A stretch of DNA of 27,413 nucleotides from Pseudomonadota bacterium (GCA_021793055.1 JAJYTL010000004.1:1-27413); one strand, 5' to 3'; positions 16,116 through 25,148 are shown, numbered from the stretch's first letter. Program-made: numbers and translations. Notes: a model not told the origin generated them from the sequence alone.

Positions 16116-19100
16116 TTATTCGAGCAGCGCGATCACCACCGGCATGGCGAGCAGCACGAGCGGCAGCTGCACGATGATGCCGGCGATGATCGCCACTGCC
16201 AAGGGCTGCAGCATCTGATCGCCGGCGCCGCTGATCGCCGCGCCCAAGGGCAGAAGCGCCAGAATCATCGCCAGCGTGCTCATGACGATCGGGCGGAGCC
16301 GGTTCAGCGCCGCCTCGAAAATCGCCTGCCGCGGCGGCATGGCCTTGCACAGCGCCTGATATTCCGACACCAGGAAGGTCGCCATCTCGGTGGCGATGCC
16401 CATGATCATCACCATGCCCATCATCGCCGTGATATTGAGCTCGACGCCGGTCAGCCACAGGCCGATGAACACGGCCGAGGTCGAGATCATCGCGCTCAGG
16501 ATGATGACGATAGGCAGAAGGAAGCGCTCGTAAAGAAACAGCAGCAGGATGATTTCGGCGACGGCGGCGGCGAGGAATACCTCGATCATGCCCTTGGCCG
16601 CGATCTGCTCCTGTTTGTAAAGGCCGCCGAGGCGGTAATAGACGCCGGGCGGAATGAGGCCTGGCCGGGCCAGAACTTTCTTCACCGCCGCGATCGTCCG
16701 GCCGAGATCGTGGCCGCCGCCGATGACCGCCGTCACCGGCACGATCTGGGCCAGATTGTCGCGGACGAGTTCGGGCTGTCCGGCGACGAAACGGACCTTG
16801 GCGATGGTATCGAGCGGGAAGATATGGCCGTCCGGCGCCCGGATCGGCAGTTTCGCCAAGCTGCGCCGGCCGACCTTGCCCGGCGCGTCGAGCCAGAGCC
16901 GGACGCCGATCGGCTGCACGGCGCCGAGGTAGCTGGTGACCACGGCGCCGTGCAGGTAATGATAGACCTCGGCCTTCACCTTGGCCGGCGTCACGCCCTC
17001 CATCGCCGCCGCTGCGGGATCGACGCGGATTTCCAGCGCGTCGCCGGCCGGCACCACGCCGTTATCCACGGACGCCGGTTCGATCCCCGGCACCTTGGCG
17101 ATCGCCGCCGCGACCCGCGTCGCGACGGCGTCGAGGACGGCAGGGTTCTTGGCGCCGAGCGCTACCACCACGGGCTGGCGCCGGCCCACCATGTCACCGA
17201 TCATGTCGGTCAGGAGCTGATGGGTGTCGAAGCTGACGCCGGGCACCCGGTCGTTGATCTTCGCCGTGATCTCGTCCATCACCCGCCAGATCGGCGGCCG
17301 CCGCGCTGCGCTGATGAGGCGAACGAAAATATCTCCCTGGTAGGCTTCGTTGAGATCACCGCCGAGGCCGGCGCCGGTGCGCCGCGAATAGGTATCGACA
17401 TAGGGATCGGCCCTGAGGATCGTTTCGATCTCCTCAAGTTCGCGGTTGGTTTCGGTCAGGGAGGTGCCGGGCGCGGTCTGGTAATCGAGCACGAATCCGC
17501 CTTCGTCCATGCGTGGCAGGAAGCCGGTTCCGACATGCCCATAGGCGAGATAGCCGACGCCGACCAGAACAGCGATGCCGATCGCGATCAGCGAGGGATG
17601 CGCGATCAGGCGGCGCAGAATCCGGCCGTGGCTCCGCCTGAGCCAGGTCTCGCGCTCGTGCGCGGGATCGTGCCATTTGTCGAAATCGATCAGGCCGCGG
17701 GCCAGAAGCGGCACGATGAGGGCGGTCAGCAGCAGCGAAATGATCAGCGCCGAGGCCATGGTGAGGGAGAGGAACTTGAAGAACGCGCCGGTCACGCCGG
17801 AAAGGAACGCCAGCGGAATGAAGATGATGATGGTGGCGAAGCTCGATCCGGAGAGCGGCGGCAGGAATTCCTTGGCCGCCCGCAGCACGGCGCCGTGGGG
17901 ATCGTCGGCTCCCGGCACGCCGACCCGGCGGGCGATATGCTCGATCATCACGATGACGTCGTCGATGATCAGGCCGATCGCCGCGGCGATGCCGCCGAGC
18001 GTCATGATGTTGAACGACATGCCAAGGAGGGACAGCAGCAGAATGGTGATCAGAACCGACATCGGCACCACGGTCATCGCGACCACCGTCGCCCGCCCGT
18101 TGCGCAGGAATCCCAGGATGACGAAGGCGGCGAAGACGAGCCCGATCACGATCGCCTCCGCCACGGCGGCGATCGAGGAGCGGACAAGGGCCGTCTGATC
18201 GTACCATTTGTGAACCTGGATCGCGGCCGGCTGCGTCTTCATGAAGCGGTCGAGGCGGGACTGCACCGCGCGGCCGAGGCGGAGCGAATCGGCGCTGTCC
18301 TGTTGATAGACTCCGATATCGACCGCGGGCCGCCCTTCGTTGTCGACCAGATACCAGCGCGGCTTCGTTCCCATCGCGACCTTGGCGATATCGCCAAGGC
18401 GGACGATGGCGCCGGCTCCCGTCCGCAGCGCGATATCGCGAACCGACTTGACCGAGGAAAACGCGTTGTTGCTGATCGCCAGATACAGGAGATCGTTGTC
18501 CTCGATCCGGCCAACCGCCTGCACCGTGTTGGCGCGCGAGATCGCCGTCGCGACATCTTGGATGGTGAGTCCGTGGGATTGCAGCGCCGCCGGTCTGATC
18601 GACACCTGAACCTCGGGCTTGTCGCCGCCATCGACCTTCACCATCCGGACGCCGGGAATGCCGGTCAGCAACGGCACGATCTCGTATTTGGCGAGGCGGC
18701 GTAGCGCGACCGGCGAGACCGTCTTCGAGGTCAGCGCGTAATCGACGAAGGGCATGAGCGTGTCCGGGTCCATCTGCTGGACCACGTAGCTCGTGCCCTT
18801 GGGCAGATTCGGCAGCTTCTGGGCGAAGGCGGCGTCGACGCTAAGAAGCGCCTGCCTCATGTTCGAGCCCCAGGGGAAGTCGACATAGATCTGCGCCGCG
18901 CCGCGCGAGGTGCGCGACGATACGTCGATCGCGCCCGGCACGGCACGGCCGACTTCCTCCAGAGGCTCGGTGATGTCGACCAGCATCTGTTTCGCCGGCA
19001 TGCTGCCGGCCGAGACCTCGATCCGGATGCGAGGAAAGCTGACGACCGGAAACAGGCCGACGGGAAGCGTAATCGCGGCAAAGACGCCGGCGAGCGCGAG

Positions 19101-19160
19101 CGCGAAGGCGACGAAGAGGAGCGACCGGCGGTGACGCTCCTGCCACGCGACGAATGTCAC
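16116..19160 (-). CDS. RND efflux pump, inner-membrane component (intact)
   Basis: A 1014-residue proton-driven exporter of the AcrB/CusA superfamily. The first helix is at about 12-34, followed by the porter domain; the central helices carry the proton-relay IGLIIDDVIVMIEHI (Asp400, Asp401); then come the second porter half and the last helix block (EIILLLFLYERFLLP, ATEMATFLVSEYQALCKAM). The tandem Asp is the drug-type (HAE) pattern rather than the single Asp of CusA, though the overall sequence is that of a divergent COG0841 member, so substrates cannot be named. The GTG start at 19160 overlaps the adaptor stop by 4 bases. With the two upstream genes it makes a complete tripartite pump, unlike the broken copy at 4655-7694. 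Confidence 0.92.
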   Translation of the reverse strand: MTFVAWQERHRRSLLFVAFALALAGVFAAITLPVGLFPVVSFPRIRIEVSAGSMPAKQMLVDITEPLEEVGRAVPGAIDVSSRTSRGAAQIYVDFPWGSNMRQALLSVDAAFAQKLPNLPKGTSYVVQQMDPDTLMPFVDYALTSKTVSPVALRRLAKYEIVPLLTGIPGVRMVKVDGGDKPEVQVSIRPAALQSHGLTIQDVATAISRANTVQAVGRIEDNDLLYLAISNNAFSSVKSVRDIALRTGAGAIVRLGDIAKVAMGTKPRWYLVDNEGRPAVDIGVYQQDSADSLRLGRAVQSRLDRFMKTQPAAIQVHKWYDQTALVRSSIAAVAEAIVIGLVFAAFVILGFLRNGRATVVAMTVVPMSVLITILLLSLLGMSFNIMTLGGIAAAIGLIIDDVIVMIEHIARRVGVPGADDPHGAVLRAAKEFLPPLSGSSFATIIIFIPLAFLSGVTGAFFKFLSLTMASALIISLLLTALIVPLLARGLIDFDKWHDPAHERETWLRRSHGRILRRLIAHPSLIAIGIAVLVGVGYLAYGHVGTGFLPRMDEGGFVLDYQTAPGTSLTETNRELEEIETILRADPYVDTYSRRTGAGLGGDLNEAYQGDIFVRLISAARRPPIWRVMDEITAKINDRVPGVSFDTHQLLTDMIGDMVGRRQPVVVALGAKNPAVLDAVATRVAAAIAKVPGIEPASVDNGVVPAGDALEIRVDPAAAAMEGVTPAKVKAEVYHYLHGAVVTSYLGAVQPIGVRLWLDAPGKVGRRSLAKLPIRAPDGHIFPLDTIAKVRFVAGQPELVRDNLAQIVPVTAVIGGGHDLGRTIAAVKKVLARPGLIPPGVYYRLGGLYKQEQIAAKGMIEVFLAAAVAEIILLLFLYERFLLPIVIILSAMISTSAVFIGLWLTGVELNITAMMGMVMIMGIATEMATFLVSEYQALCKAMPPRQAIFEAALNRLRPIVMSTLAMILALLPLGAAISGAGDQMLQPLAVAIIAGIIVQLPLVLLAMPVVIALLE

Positions 19161-20206
19161 CGGCGCCGGCCTCGCGTGGTATCGGCGGTGCGCACCCGCA
19201 TGCCGGTTTTGAGCTGGTGGTTGCCGGCGAGCACGACCGGGGCGCCACGATCAAGCGCGCCGGCGATCACGTCTTCATCGCCATTGCCGGCGAGCACGCG
19301 CACCATGACCGTTCGCGCGCGTCCCTTCACCGCCTGCACGACATAGCTGTCGCCCCGGTCATCGACCAGGATCGCGGCATGAGGCACCACATAGCCCCGC
19401 GCCTCTCCCGTCGTGATATCGGCACGAAGCATCTCGCCCACCAGCGCCTTGCCTGCCGGCAGACCGATTTCCACCGGCACGAGGCCGCTTCCGGCCTCGA
19501 CCATGGCGGCGCGCAAGCGCACCCGGCCCGAGAAGCGGCTCTTGCCGCCAAGCGGCGTGAGCGCGACCGTGTCGCCGGGCGCGACGGCCTTCGCTTCCGC
19601 CGGCACCACGCCGGCGCGGAGAACAAGGCTGTCGGGCCGCGCCAGATCGACCAGATCCGCGCCCGCTTGCACCATCGTGCCGGGGCTGGCGGCGAGGCCG
19701 GTGACGATAGCGCGGAACGGCGCCCGCAGGGTCTGTGGCCCGGCCGCGCCTTCGGCCTGCAAGGCGGCCAAGGCGGCGGTTGCGTCGGCCGCCGATTTTT
19801 CCGCTGCGGCGAGTTGTTGCCCGGTGGCGAGATGCTGGCGCGCCAGGGTGCGCGTGCGCGCCACCAATTCCTTGGCGACGCCGACGGCGGATCGCGCTTG
19901 CGCATAAGCCGCGGCGCTCGCCGGGCTCGGTATCAGGCGGAGAAGCGGCGCGTCCGCGGCCACCTCTTCGCCCCGGTGGACGTAAAGCGCGGTCACCTCG
20001 GCCGCGATCGGCGCCATGACGCGCCGCCGCGCCTCGGCCGCCGGTTCCGCCTTGCCGTAGGCGGTGATCACGTGCGGCAGGGTGCCGAGGCGCAGCGGCG
20101 CAAGCCGAACCAGAACGCTCGGCCCCGCGTCGTTCGGCTTGGCTGCGATCAGCAAAACCGAGGCCAGCGCCAGCACGGCGGAAGCGAGAAGGCGGCGAGG
20201 CGTCAT
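19157..20206 (-). CDS. RND efflux periplasmic adaptor (membrane fusion protein)
   Basis: A 349-residue protein with an N-terminal membrane anchor or signal (about 5-22). The two lipoyl halves (APIAAEVTALYVHRGEEVAAD and APFRAIVTGLAASPGTMVQAG cores) surround an alpha-hairpin (about 95-155) that would contact the outer-membrane factor. A beta-barrel with DTVALTPLGG and a membrane-proximal domain (VPHAAILVDD) follow. Its ATG overlaps the outer-membrane-factor TGA by 4 bases and its own TGA overlaps the pump GTG, so the three are translationally coupled. Confidence 0.9.
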   Translation of the reverse strand: MTPRRLLASAVLALASVLLIAAKPNDAGPSVLVRLAPLRLGTLPHVITAYGKAEPAAEARRRVMAPIAAEVTALYVHRGEEVAADAPLLRLIPSPASAAAYAQARSAVGVAKELVARTRTLARQHLATGQQLAAAEKSAADATAALAALQAEGAAGPQTLRAPFRAIVTGLAASPGTMVQAGADLVDLARPDSLVLRAGVVPAEAKAVAPGDTVALTPLGGKSRFSGRVRLRAAMVEAGSGLVPVEIGLPAGKALVGEMLRADITTGEARGYVVPHAAILVDDRGDSYVVQAVKGRARTVMVRVLAGNGDEDVIAGALDRGAPVVLAGNHQLKTGMRVRTADTTRGRRR

Positions 20207-21576
20207 GGGCGCTTGTCCTTGCGGCCGGCGACAAGCCGCGTCTTCGGCAGGCCGAGTCCGAGCGCGACGGCGAGCGTCAGGCGGTCGCGGCCGAGGCTTT
20301 GCTCGAGGTCGACCACGTTCAGGGCGCGGGCGAGGGCGGTGGTTTCATAATCAGCGAAGGTGCGCTGGTCGAGATTGCCGGCGCCGTAGGCGGCGCGCGC
20401 GGCGCGGAACAGCGCGTCCGCCTGGGCTTTTGCCTGCCGTGCCGCGGTCAGATCGGCGGCCAGGCGGCGTTCGTCGGCGGCAAGGCTTTCCGCCGCGCCG
20501 GCCGCGGCGTCGAGGCGGTCGCGATATTGCGCGCGCAGCAGCCGGCGCGTCGCGCGCGCGGCCGCGATCTGGCCTTGATTGCGGTCGAAGAACGGCAGGG
20601 CGAGGGTGATCTGCGGCCCCGCCGTGACGACGTTCGAGGTATCCCGGCCGCCGCTGCCGCCGAGAACGAGCGCCGGAAACTGCGCCAGGATGGCGGCGCG
20701 CAGGGTCTTGTCGGCGCCTTTGTAGCCGAGCCTCAGCGCGATCAGGTCGGGCCGGCGCTCGGGCAGGCTTGCGATCAGCGGCGCAAGATCGGCGGGCGGC
20801 GGCGCGAGGATGGGGCGCGCGATGGCGAAACGCGCCGACGGCGCGAGCCCGAGCAGCGCGTCGAGCCGGTGCCAGGCGCGCAAGGCCATGAGCTCGCGCG
20901 CCGCCAAGGCTTGTTCGGCATTCGCCTTGGCGGCGAGGAGCGGCGCTTCCGCCCGCAGGTCGAGGCTGCCCGCTGCCGTGGCCGCCCGCACCGCCGCGAC
21001 CTCGCGTGCGAGCAGGTGTTGCTGGCGCCGCAAAATCGCGATCCCGGCGTCGAGGCCGTGCAGATCGAACGCGAGAAGGCGCGCCTGCTCGGCGACTTGC
21101 CATTCCCGCCACAACAGATCGGCGTTGACGGAACCGACGCGCGCCCGCGCCGCGGCGACGCGCGGCCGATAGGTCAGGATCGCGCCGACATCCTCGGACA
21201 GGCTCGCGGTATAGGAAGAAAGGGTAGCGGGGCCGCTAATCAGCGCGCCGAAACCGAAGCCGAGTTGCGGGTTCGGCAGCACGGAGGCCTGCAGCAACGC
21301 GGCCTTGGCGACGTCGAGGCGGCCCCGCTCCGCTGCCAGCGCCGGATCGTTGAGCACGGCGAGAAGGCCGATCTGGTCGATGGTGAGCGGTCGCGCGGGC
21401 GCGATTTTAGCCGTCGGCAGCGCGAGGTCGAGCGCGGCGAGGTTCGGCGCGAGGTCGGCGCTCTTCGCGAGCGGCAGCGCGTGATAGCTGGCGCAGCCGC
21501 CGGTCAGCAGCGCGAGGCAGAGAACGCCGGTCCGCCGCAGGCGGCGGCCGAACGAACTGCGGGTACGCTTCGACAT
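20203..21576 (-). CDS. TolC-family outer-membrane efflux lipoprotein
   Basis: A 457-residue outer-membrane factor of the CusC/NodT/CzcC type that forms the exit duct of the pump. The N-terminus is basic, then hydrophobic, then LLTGGCASY, giving a probable lipoprotein Cys28. Two long helical repeats rich in Ala, Arg and Leu follow (for example LLWREWQVAEQARLLAFDL and the mirrored ARATRRLLRAQYRDRLDAAA). The start at 21576 (MSKRTRSS) places the signal at the N-terminus; an open frame running to 21771 adds 65 residues with no signal character. It is the first gene of the tripartite operon, followed by adaptor and pump with 4-base overlaps. Confidence 0.9.
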   Translation of the reverse strand: MSKRTRSSFGRRLRRTGVLCLALLTGGCASYHALPLAKSADLAPNLAALDLALPTAKIAPARPLTIDQIGLLAVLNDPALAAERGRLDVAKAALLQASVLPNPQLGFGFGALISGPATLSSYTASLSEDVGAILTYRPRVAAARARVGSVNADLLWREWQVAEQARLLAFDLHGLDAGIAILRRQQHLLAREVAAVRAATAAGSLDLRAEAPLLAAKANAEQALAARELMALRAWHRLDALLGLAPSARFAIARPILAPPPADLAPLIASLPERRPDLIALRLGYKGADKTLRAAILAQFPALVLGGSGGRDTSNVVTAGPQITLALPFFDRNQGQIAAARATRRLLRAQYRDRLDAAAGAAESLAADERRLAADLTAARQAKAQADALFRAARAAYGAGNLDQRTFADYETTALARALNVVDLEQSLGRDRLTLAVALGLGLPKTRLVAGRKDKRP

Positions 21577-21603
21577 GGAAAGCCTATCGGTAAATGCGGT
21601 CAG

Positions 21604-21619
21604 CTTCCGAAATCGGAAG
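21604..21619. promoter_or_regulatory. Perfect 16-base palindrome, candidate operator of the efflux operon
   Basis: CTTCCGA and TCGGAAG (7-base arms, centre AA) lie 28-43 bases upstream of the outer-membrane-factor start. On the minus strand a -10-like TATTGT (21622-21627) sits just upstream of the palindrome, so a repressor bound here would cover the transcription start. No regulator gene is adjacent and the -35 match is weak. Confidence 0.4.
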
Positions 21620-21792
21620 AGACAATAGAAGAGTCCGGCGGGAAAAGCGACCCATCTGGGCCCGGCGCCGGCGGGCGAGATAGCTCGGCCTCGGGGTTCG
21701 TAGCGGCGCGTCGAGCGCCGCTCCGTCCACGCGTTCCGTCGGGTTGCCGTTGTGGGTGCCGCCGCGCCCATCGCGATGGTGCGAGCGGAAGG

Positions 21793-22698
21793 TCAGCCGG
21801 GTGAGCGAAAAAGCGCTTCCCGTATGCGCGCCGCCGTGGCGGCATCGATGACGCCGCGTTCTTCCGCTAGCGGAATTGTGCGGCGACAAAGCTGGCGATA
21901 GAGATCGAGGATATCGCCATCGAGTGCCGCCAGTGCGGCGACATGCTTGGCGATCGAGGCGACGTCGCCGCGCGATACCGGCCCCGGCATGCTGGGCGCG
22001 ATGCCGGCGCCTTCGATCGCGGCCAAGGTGCCGCGCAACATCGGCAGGAAGGCGCGCACCGTGTCGTCCTCGCTCATCCCCCACGAGCGCGAGATCTTCG
22101 CCGCCTCGCGCAACAGCACGTGGACGAATTGCGATCCGTAGCCGGCAGCGGCGTGATAGCGACCGCGGGCGCCGGACGGCAGCCGATTGACCGCGCAGTC
22201 GAGCCGCGTCGCCAGCGCGACCAGGATGCCGTTCAACGGTTCCTCGGCCTCGATGGTGATCGTCGAGCCGGGCAGCGCGCGCACCGCCCTGGCGGGATCG
22301 GCGAAGGTCTGCAGGGGATGAAAGCCGCCGGTCAGCGCGCCGTCCCGCGCGGCCTTGGCGAGCGCCGCGACCTCGGTGACGGCGCTGCAATGCACGACGC
22401 CGGTGCCGGCGCGCCAGCGCAGGCCTTCGGCTAAATCGGCAATGGCGTCGTCCGGCGTGGTGACGAAGATGAGATCGCAGCCCGCCGCGACATCCTGGGG
22501 GCTTGCGACGCCGCAGCCGGGAATTCGCGCTGCCAGCCGCGCGCTGGCCGGCGCCGAGCGGCTGGCGACGGCTCGCACGCGGCAGCCGCGAGCCGCGAAG
22601 CTCCAGGCGAGCGCGGTGCCGAGGCGCCCGGCGCCGATGAAACCGAGCCCGAGCGTCTCGGCCGCGCGGCCCTCGTGCAATCCGTCGCTTTGCTCCAA
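21793..22698 (-). CDS. Rossmann-fold protein with DUF2520 domain
   Basis: A 301-residue protein with an N-terminal NAD(P)-binding fold (LGFIGAGRLGTALAW, GxGxxG at 22-27) followed by VTTPDDAIADLAEGL, TGVVHCSAVT and GGFHPLQTF. A helical DUF2520 domain begins at about 150 (ARGRYHAAAGYGSQFVHVLLREAAKI). The family resembles pyrroline-5-carboxylate and 6-phosphogluconate-like dehydrogenases and F420-dependent reductases, but its substrate is unknown. The start is a TTG (22696-22698) with GGGAGAG shortly upstream. It lies 89 bases downstream of the flavoprotein gene in the same direction and 216 bases before the efflux operon, so cotranscription with the former is possible. Confidence 0.85.
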   Translation of the reverse strand: MEQSDGLHEGRAAETLGLGFIGAGRLGTALAWSFAARGCRVRAVASRSAPASARLAARIPGCGVASPQDVAAGCDLIFVTTPDDAIADLAEGLRWRAGTGVVHCSAVTEVAALAKAARDGALTGGFHPLQTFADPARAVRALPGSTITIEAEEPLNGILVALATRLDCAVNRLPSGARGRYHAAAGYGSQFVHVLLREAAKISRSWGMSEDDTVRAFLPMLRGTLAAIEGAGIAPSMPGPVSRGDVASIAKHVAALAALDGDILDLYRQLCRRTIPLAEERGVIDAATAARIREALFRSPG

Positions 22699-22787
22699 GA
22701 TATCTCTCCCGCGTGGCGGCTGGCGCGTCCCGGCCCATCAGGCATGAGTTTGGAGGAGCGGCGCGCCGATCCGGATCCGCGTTCCGC

Positions 22788-24389
22788 TCACGGGTCGATC
22801 AGAACGCCCGGGTTGAGCAGCCCCTTGGGGTCGAGCTTCTTCTTCGCCGCGCGCAACGCGCCGGCGAATAGCTCGGGCCGCTGCTGGTCGTACCATGGCC
22901 GATGGTCGCGGCCAACCGCGTGGTGATGGGTGATGGTGCCGCCCATCTTGATCAGCGCGTCCGAGGCGGCGTCCTTGATCGCCTGCCACTCCTCCAGCAT
23001 CGCCTCGCGCCGGCCGAGGGCGCGGAACGAGAAGTAGGGCGCCGGCCCGTCCGGATAGACATGGGTGAAGCGGCAGGTGACGCGGCCGGGCCGCCCGGTC
23101 ACCGCCTTGATCGCCTTGTGCGTCGCGTCCTTGACGCCGGCATGGAAGGCGGCGAAACGGTCCCAGGTGATGGCGGTCTCGAAGGTATCGGAGATCACGC
23201 CGAGGCCGGTCAGCACCTCGCGGAAATAAGGCGCGCGGATAAAGGCGTCGCGCCAGGCACCGGAAGCCCCGGCGCGGTGGGCGTCGGCCTTTTCCGCCGC
23301 CGCCTTGTCGAAGGCGCCGCCGTGGTCGGCGGCGATCTCGAGCGCCCGCTCCATCCAGGTGACGACCGGATGGTCGGCATTCTCGAAGGCAAGCACGAGG
23401 AGATGCTTCGAGCCGTCGCCGGCACCCATGTCGGCCGCTTCCTCGGCGTCGATCAGGCGGCAGTTCGCGGGGTAGAGCCCGGCCTGGGAGATGACGCGGA
23501 CCGCCTCGACCGCCTTAGCGTAGTCGGTGAAATGCACCGAGGCGCTGGCGCGAAAGGTGGGCCGTTTCTGGAGCCGCATCCAGGCTTCGGTGATGACCCC
23601 GAGGATGCCCTCCGAGCCGATGAACAGCCGGTCGGGCGAGGGGCCGGCGCCCGAACCCGGCAGGCGCCGCGACTCGGCGATGCCGGCCGGCGTCACCACG
23701 CGCGTGCTCTCGACCAGATCGTCGATATGGGTATAGAGGGTGGCGAAGTGGCCGCCCGAGCGGGTCGCGATCCAGCCGCCCAGGGTCGAGAACTGGAACG
23801 ACTGCGGGAAATGGCGCAGAGTCAGGCCGTGCGGCGCGAGCTGCCGTTCGAGATCGGGACCCAAGACGCCGCCCTGGATACGGGCGGTGCGCGAAAACGC
23901 GTCGACCTCGAGCACGCGGTCCATGCCCTGCAGGTTGAGGGTGATGGTCGCGCCGTATTTGTTGCCGAATCGGGGCTCGATTCCGCCGACCACCGACGAA
24001 CCGGCGCCAAAGGGGATGACCGCGGCGCCGACGCTATCGGCCCAATCCAGCACCGCGACCACCTCTTCCTCGGTGTGGGGCCGGGCGACGACGTCCGGCG
24101 GATTGGGGAAGTTGCGGGCAAAGGCGTGCACGCTGTCGGGGAACGACTTGCCGTAGGTGTGAATGAGCCGGTCTTCCGCCGTGCTGGAGCAGATGGCCGC
24201 GAGCCGGCTCGGCGGCTTGATGCGGGGCGCCGCCAGGGCGATCTCCTCGGCGCGCGGCGGCGGCGTGCGGGCGAAGTCGCTGACGCCGAAGAAAGCGGCG
24301 TTCCGCTTCGCAAGTTCGCGCGCCTCGGCCTCGCCGAGTCCCTCGTCGACCGTACCCCAGCCCCAGAACTTGAAATGCGGCTTCGCCAT
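22788..24389 (-). CDS. FAD-linked oxidase, alkyl-dihydroxyacetonephosphate-synthase-like
   Basis: A 533-residue flavoprotein of the VAO/PCMH family. It starts MAKPHFKFWGWGT, as AGPS-type proteins do (KFWGWG), and keeps their FAD-binding segment (PFGAGSSVVGGIEP), FPQSFQFSTLGGWIATRSGG and GSEGILGVITEAW. The C-terminal active-site triple histidine is at 488-490 (GTITHHHAVGRDH). AGPS swaps the acyl group of acyl-DHAP for a fatty alcohol in ether lipid synthesis; bacterial relatives are mostly untested and may be oxidases of 2-hydroxy acids. The start at 24389 has AGGGAGG just upstream; the frame extends to 24581 without family similarity. No DHAP acyltransferase or fatty acyl reductase is nearby. 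Confidence 0.87.
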   Translation of the reverse strand: MAKPHFKFWGWGTVDEGLGEAEARELAKRNAAFFGVSDFARTPPPRAEEIALAAPRIKPPSRLAAICSSTAEDRLIHTYGKSFPDSVHAFARNFPNPPDVVARPHTEEEVVAVLDWADSVGAAVIPFGAGSSVVGGIEPRFGNKYGATITLNLQGMDRVLEVDAFSRTARIQGGVLGPDLERQLAPHGLTLRHFPQSFQFSTLGGWIATRSGGHFATLYTHIDDLVESTRVVTPAGIAESRRLPGSGAGPSPDRLFIGSEGILGVITEAWMRLQKRPTFRASASVHFTDYAKAVEAVRVISQAGLYPANCRLIDAEEAADMGAGDGSKHLLVLAFENADHPVVTWMERALEIAADHGGAFDKAAAEKADAHRAGASGAWRDAFIRAPYFREVLTGLGVISDTFETAITWDRFAAFHAGVKDATHKAIKAVTGRPGRVTCRFTHVYPDGPAPYFSFRALGRREAMLEEWQAIKDAASDALIKMGGTITHHHAVGRDHRPWYDQQRPELFAGALRAAKKKLDPKGLLNPGVLIDP

Positions 24390-24637
24390 CCGGCCCTCCC
24401 TTTCCATGCACTTGGCCGGGCTTTGCCTGCCGGCTCGGCGGTTATCATAGGGACGGAACGGCGGCGCGGCCAAGGCTTGATAGTCCCCCACATAACAAGG
24501 GTTGAACGCCGCCGCCTTCGATGATACGCAAATCCCCCGAGTGTCGAGGCTGGGGGTTTGCGGCGACAGCCGGGACGGCAAGGCGCGGTGCGCGCCAAGG
24601 TGAGGAACCTGCCGGCAGCGACTTTTTCCCGACCCTC

Positions 24638-24666
24638 GCGGTATAGCGGAGCGCGGTATAGCGGAG
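24638..24666 (+). repeat. 15-base-period tandem repeat before fdxA, possible duplicated -10 box
   Basis: GCGGTATAGCGGAG occurs at 24638-24651 and 24653-24666. Each copy contains TATAGC, a plausible -10 element for this GC-rich genome. The second copy ends 10 bases before the fdxA ATG, so only the first could act as a -10 with room for a ribosome site. The duplication lies in the 287-base divergent region between the flavoprotein gene and fdxA, in which nothing else was recognised. Confidence 0.6.
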
Positions 24667-24676
24667 ACTGAGGCAG

Positions 24677-25015
24677 ATGACTTACGTTGTGACCGAACCG
24701 TGCATCAAATGCAAATATATGGACTGCGTGGAAGTCTGCCCGGTCGATTGCTTCTACGAGGGGGAGAACATGCTGGTCATTCACCCCGACGAGTGCATCG
24801 ATTGCGGGGTGTGCGAGCCCGAATGTCCGGCCGAGGCGATCGTGCCCGACACCGATGGCGAGGTCGAAAGCTGGGTCAAGTTGAATCGCGAATACGCGGA
24901 GAAGTGGCCCAACATCACCCGCAAGGGCGAACCGCCGGCCGATGCCGACGATTTCCGCGATGTCGAGGGCAAGTTCGAGAAGTATTTTAGCGCCGAGCCC
25001 GCGAAGAACTCGTAA
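24677..25015 (+). CDS. fdxA: 7Fe ferredoxin
   Basis: A 112-residue electron carrier with one [3Fe-4S] and one [4Fe-4S] cluster. Compared with Azotobacter ferredoxin I, Cys9, Cys17 and Cys50 would hold the [3Fe-4S] cluster, and Cys21, Cys40, Cys43 and Cys46 the [4Fe-4S] cluster. Cys12 and Cys25 match the two non-ligand cysteines of that protein. The motifs EPCIKCKYMDCVEVCPVDCF and CIDCGVCEPECP are complete. The acidic C-terminal tail (about 60-112) is that of the alphaproteobacterial FdxA type. The gene precedes carD, a neighbourhood I recall as common in Alphaproteobacteria. Confidence 0.97.
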   Translation: MTYVVTEPCIKCKYMDCVEVCPVDCFYEGENMLVIHPDECIDCGVCEPECPAEAIVPDTDGEVESWVKLNREYAEKWPNITRKGEPPADADDFRDVEGKFEKYFSAEPAKNS

Positions 25016-25038
25016 TAGGCGCATTACTTGAGGAGATT

Positions 25039-25080
25039 GCATCCGGTGGATGCGACTGACGCCGGCGCCTTGGCGCCGGC
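25039..25080 (+). other. Two consecutive hairpins after fdxA
   Basis: GCATCC-GGT-GGATGC (25039-25053) is followed by a stronger perfect inverted repeat, GCCGGCGCC-TT-GGCGCCGGC (25061-25080). They start 24 bases after the fdxA stop. There is no U tract, so they may stop polymerase with help from Rho, stabilise the mRNA end, or be a repetitive extragenic element. Confidence 0.55.
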
Positions 25081-25090
25081 GCATGAATCT

Positions 25091-25120
25091 CTGTCATCGT
25101 GAGACAAATTGTAATATAGT
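25091..25120 (+). promoter_or_regulatory. Candidate carD promoter
   Basis: TATAGT (25115-25120) lies in the AT-rich patch AATTGTAATATAGT and is preceded by CTGTCA (25091-25096, 4 of 6 matches to TTGACA) with an 18-base spacer. It would give a long leader of about 185 bases before carD. A nearer promoter was not recognised. Confidence 0.4.
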
Positions 25121-25148
25121 GGTCGCCTGATCAATCACGGTCTCGCCG

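Noticed and set aside
15993..18704. 903-codon plus-strand open frame antisense to the RND pump
   Set aside because: Its translation is Arg/Asp/His/Gly-rich low complexity with no domain, as expected for the complementary frame of a GC-rich gene; the minus strand encodes a clear RND transporter.
22902..24524. 540-codon plus-strand open frame
   Set aside because: Antisense to the flavoprotein gene, which has clear motifs on the minus strand.
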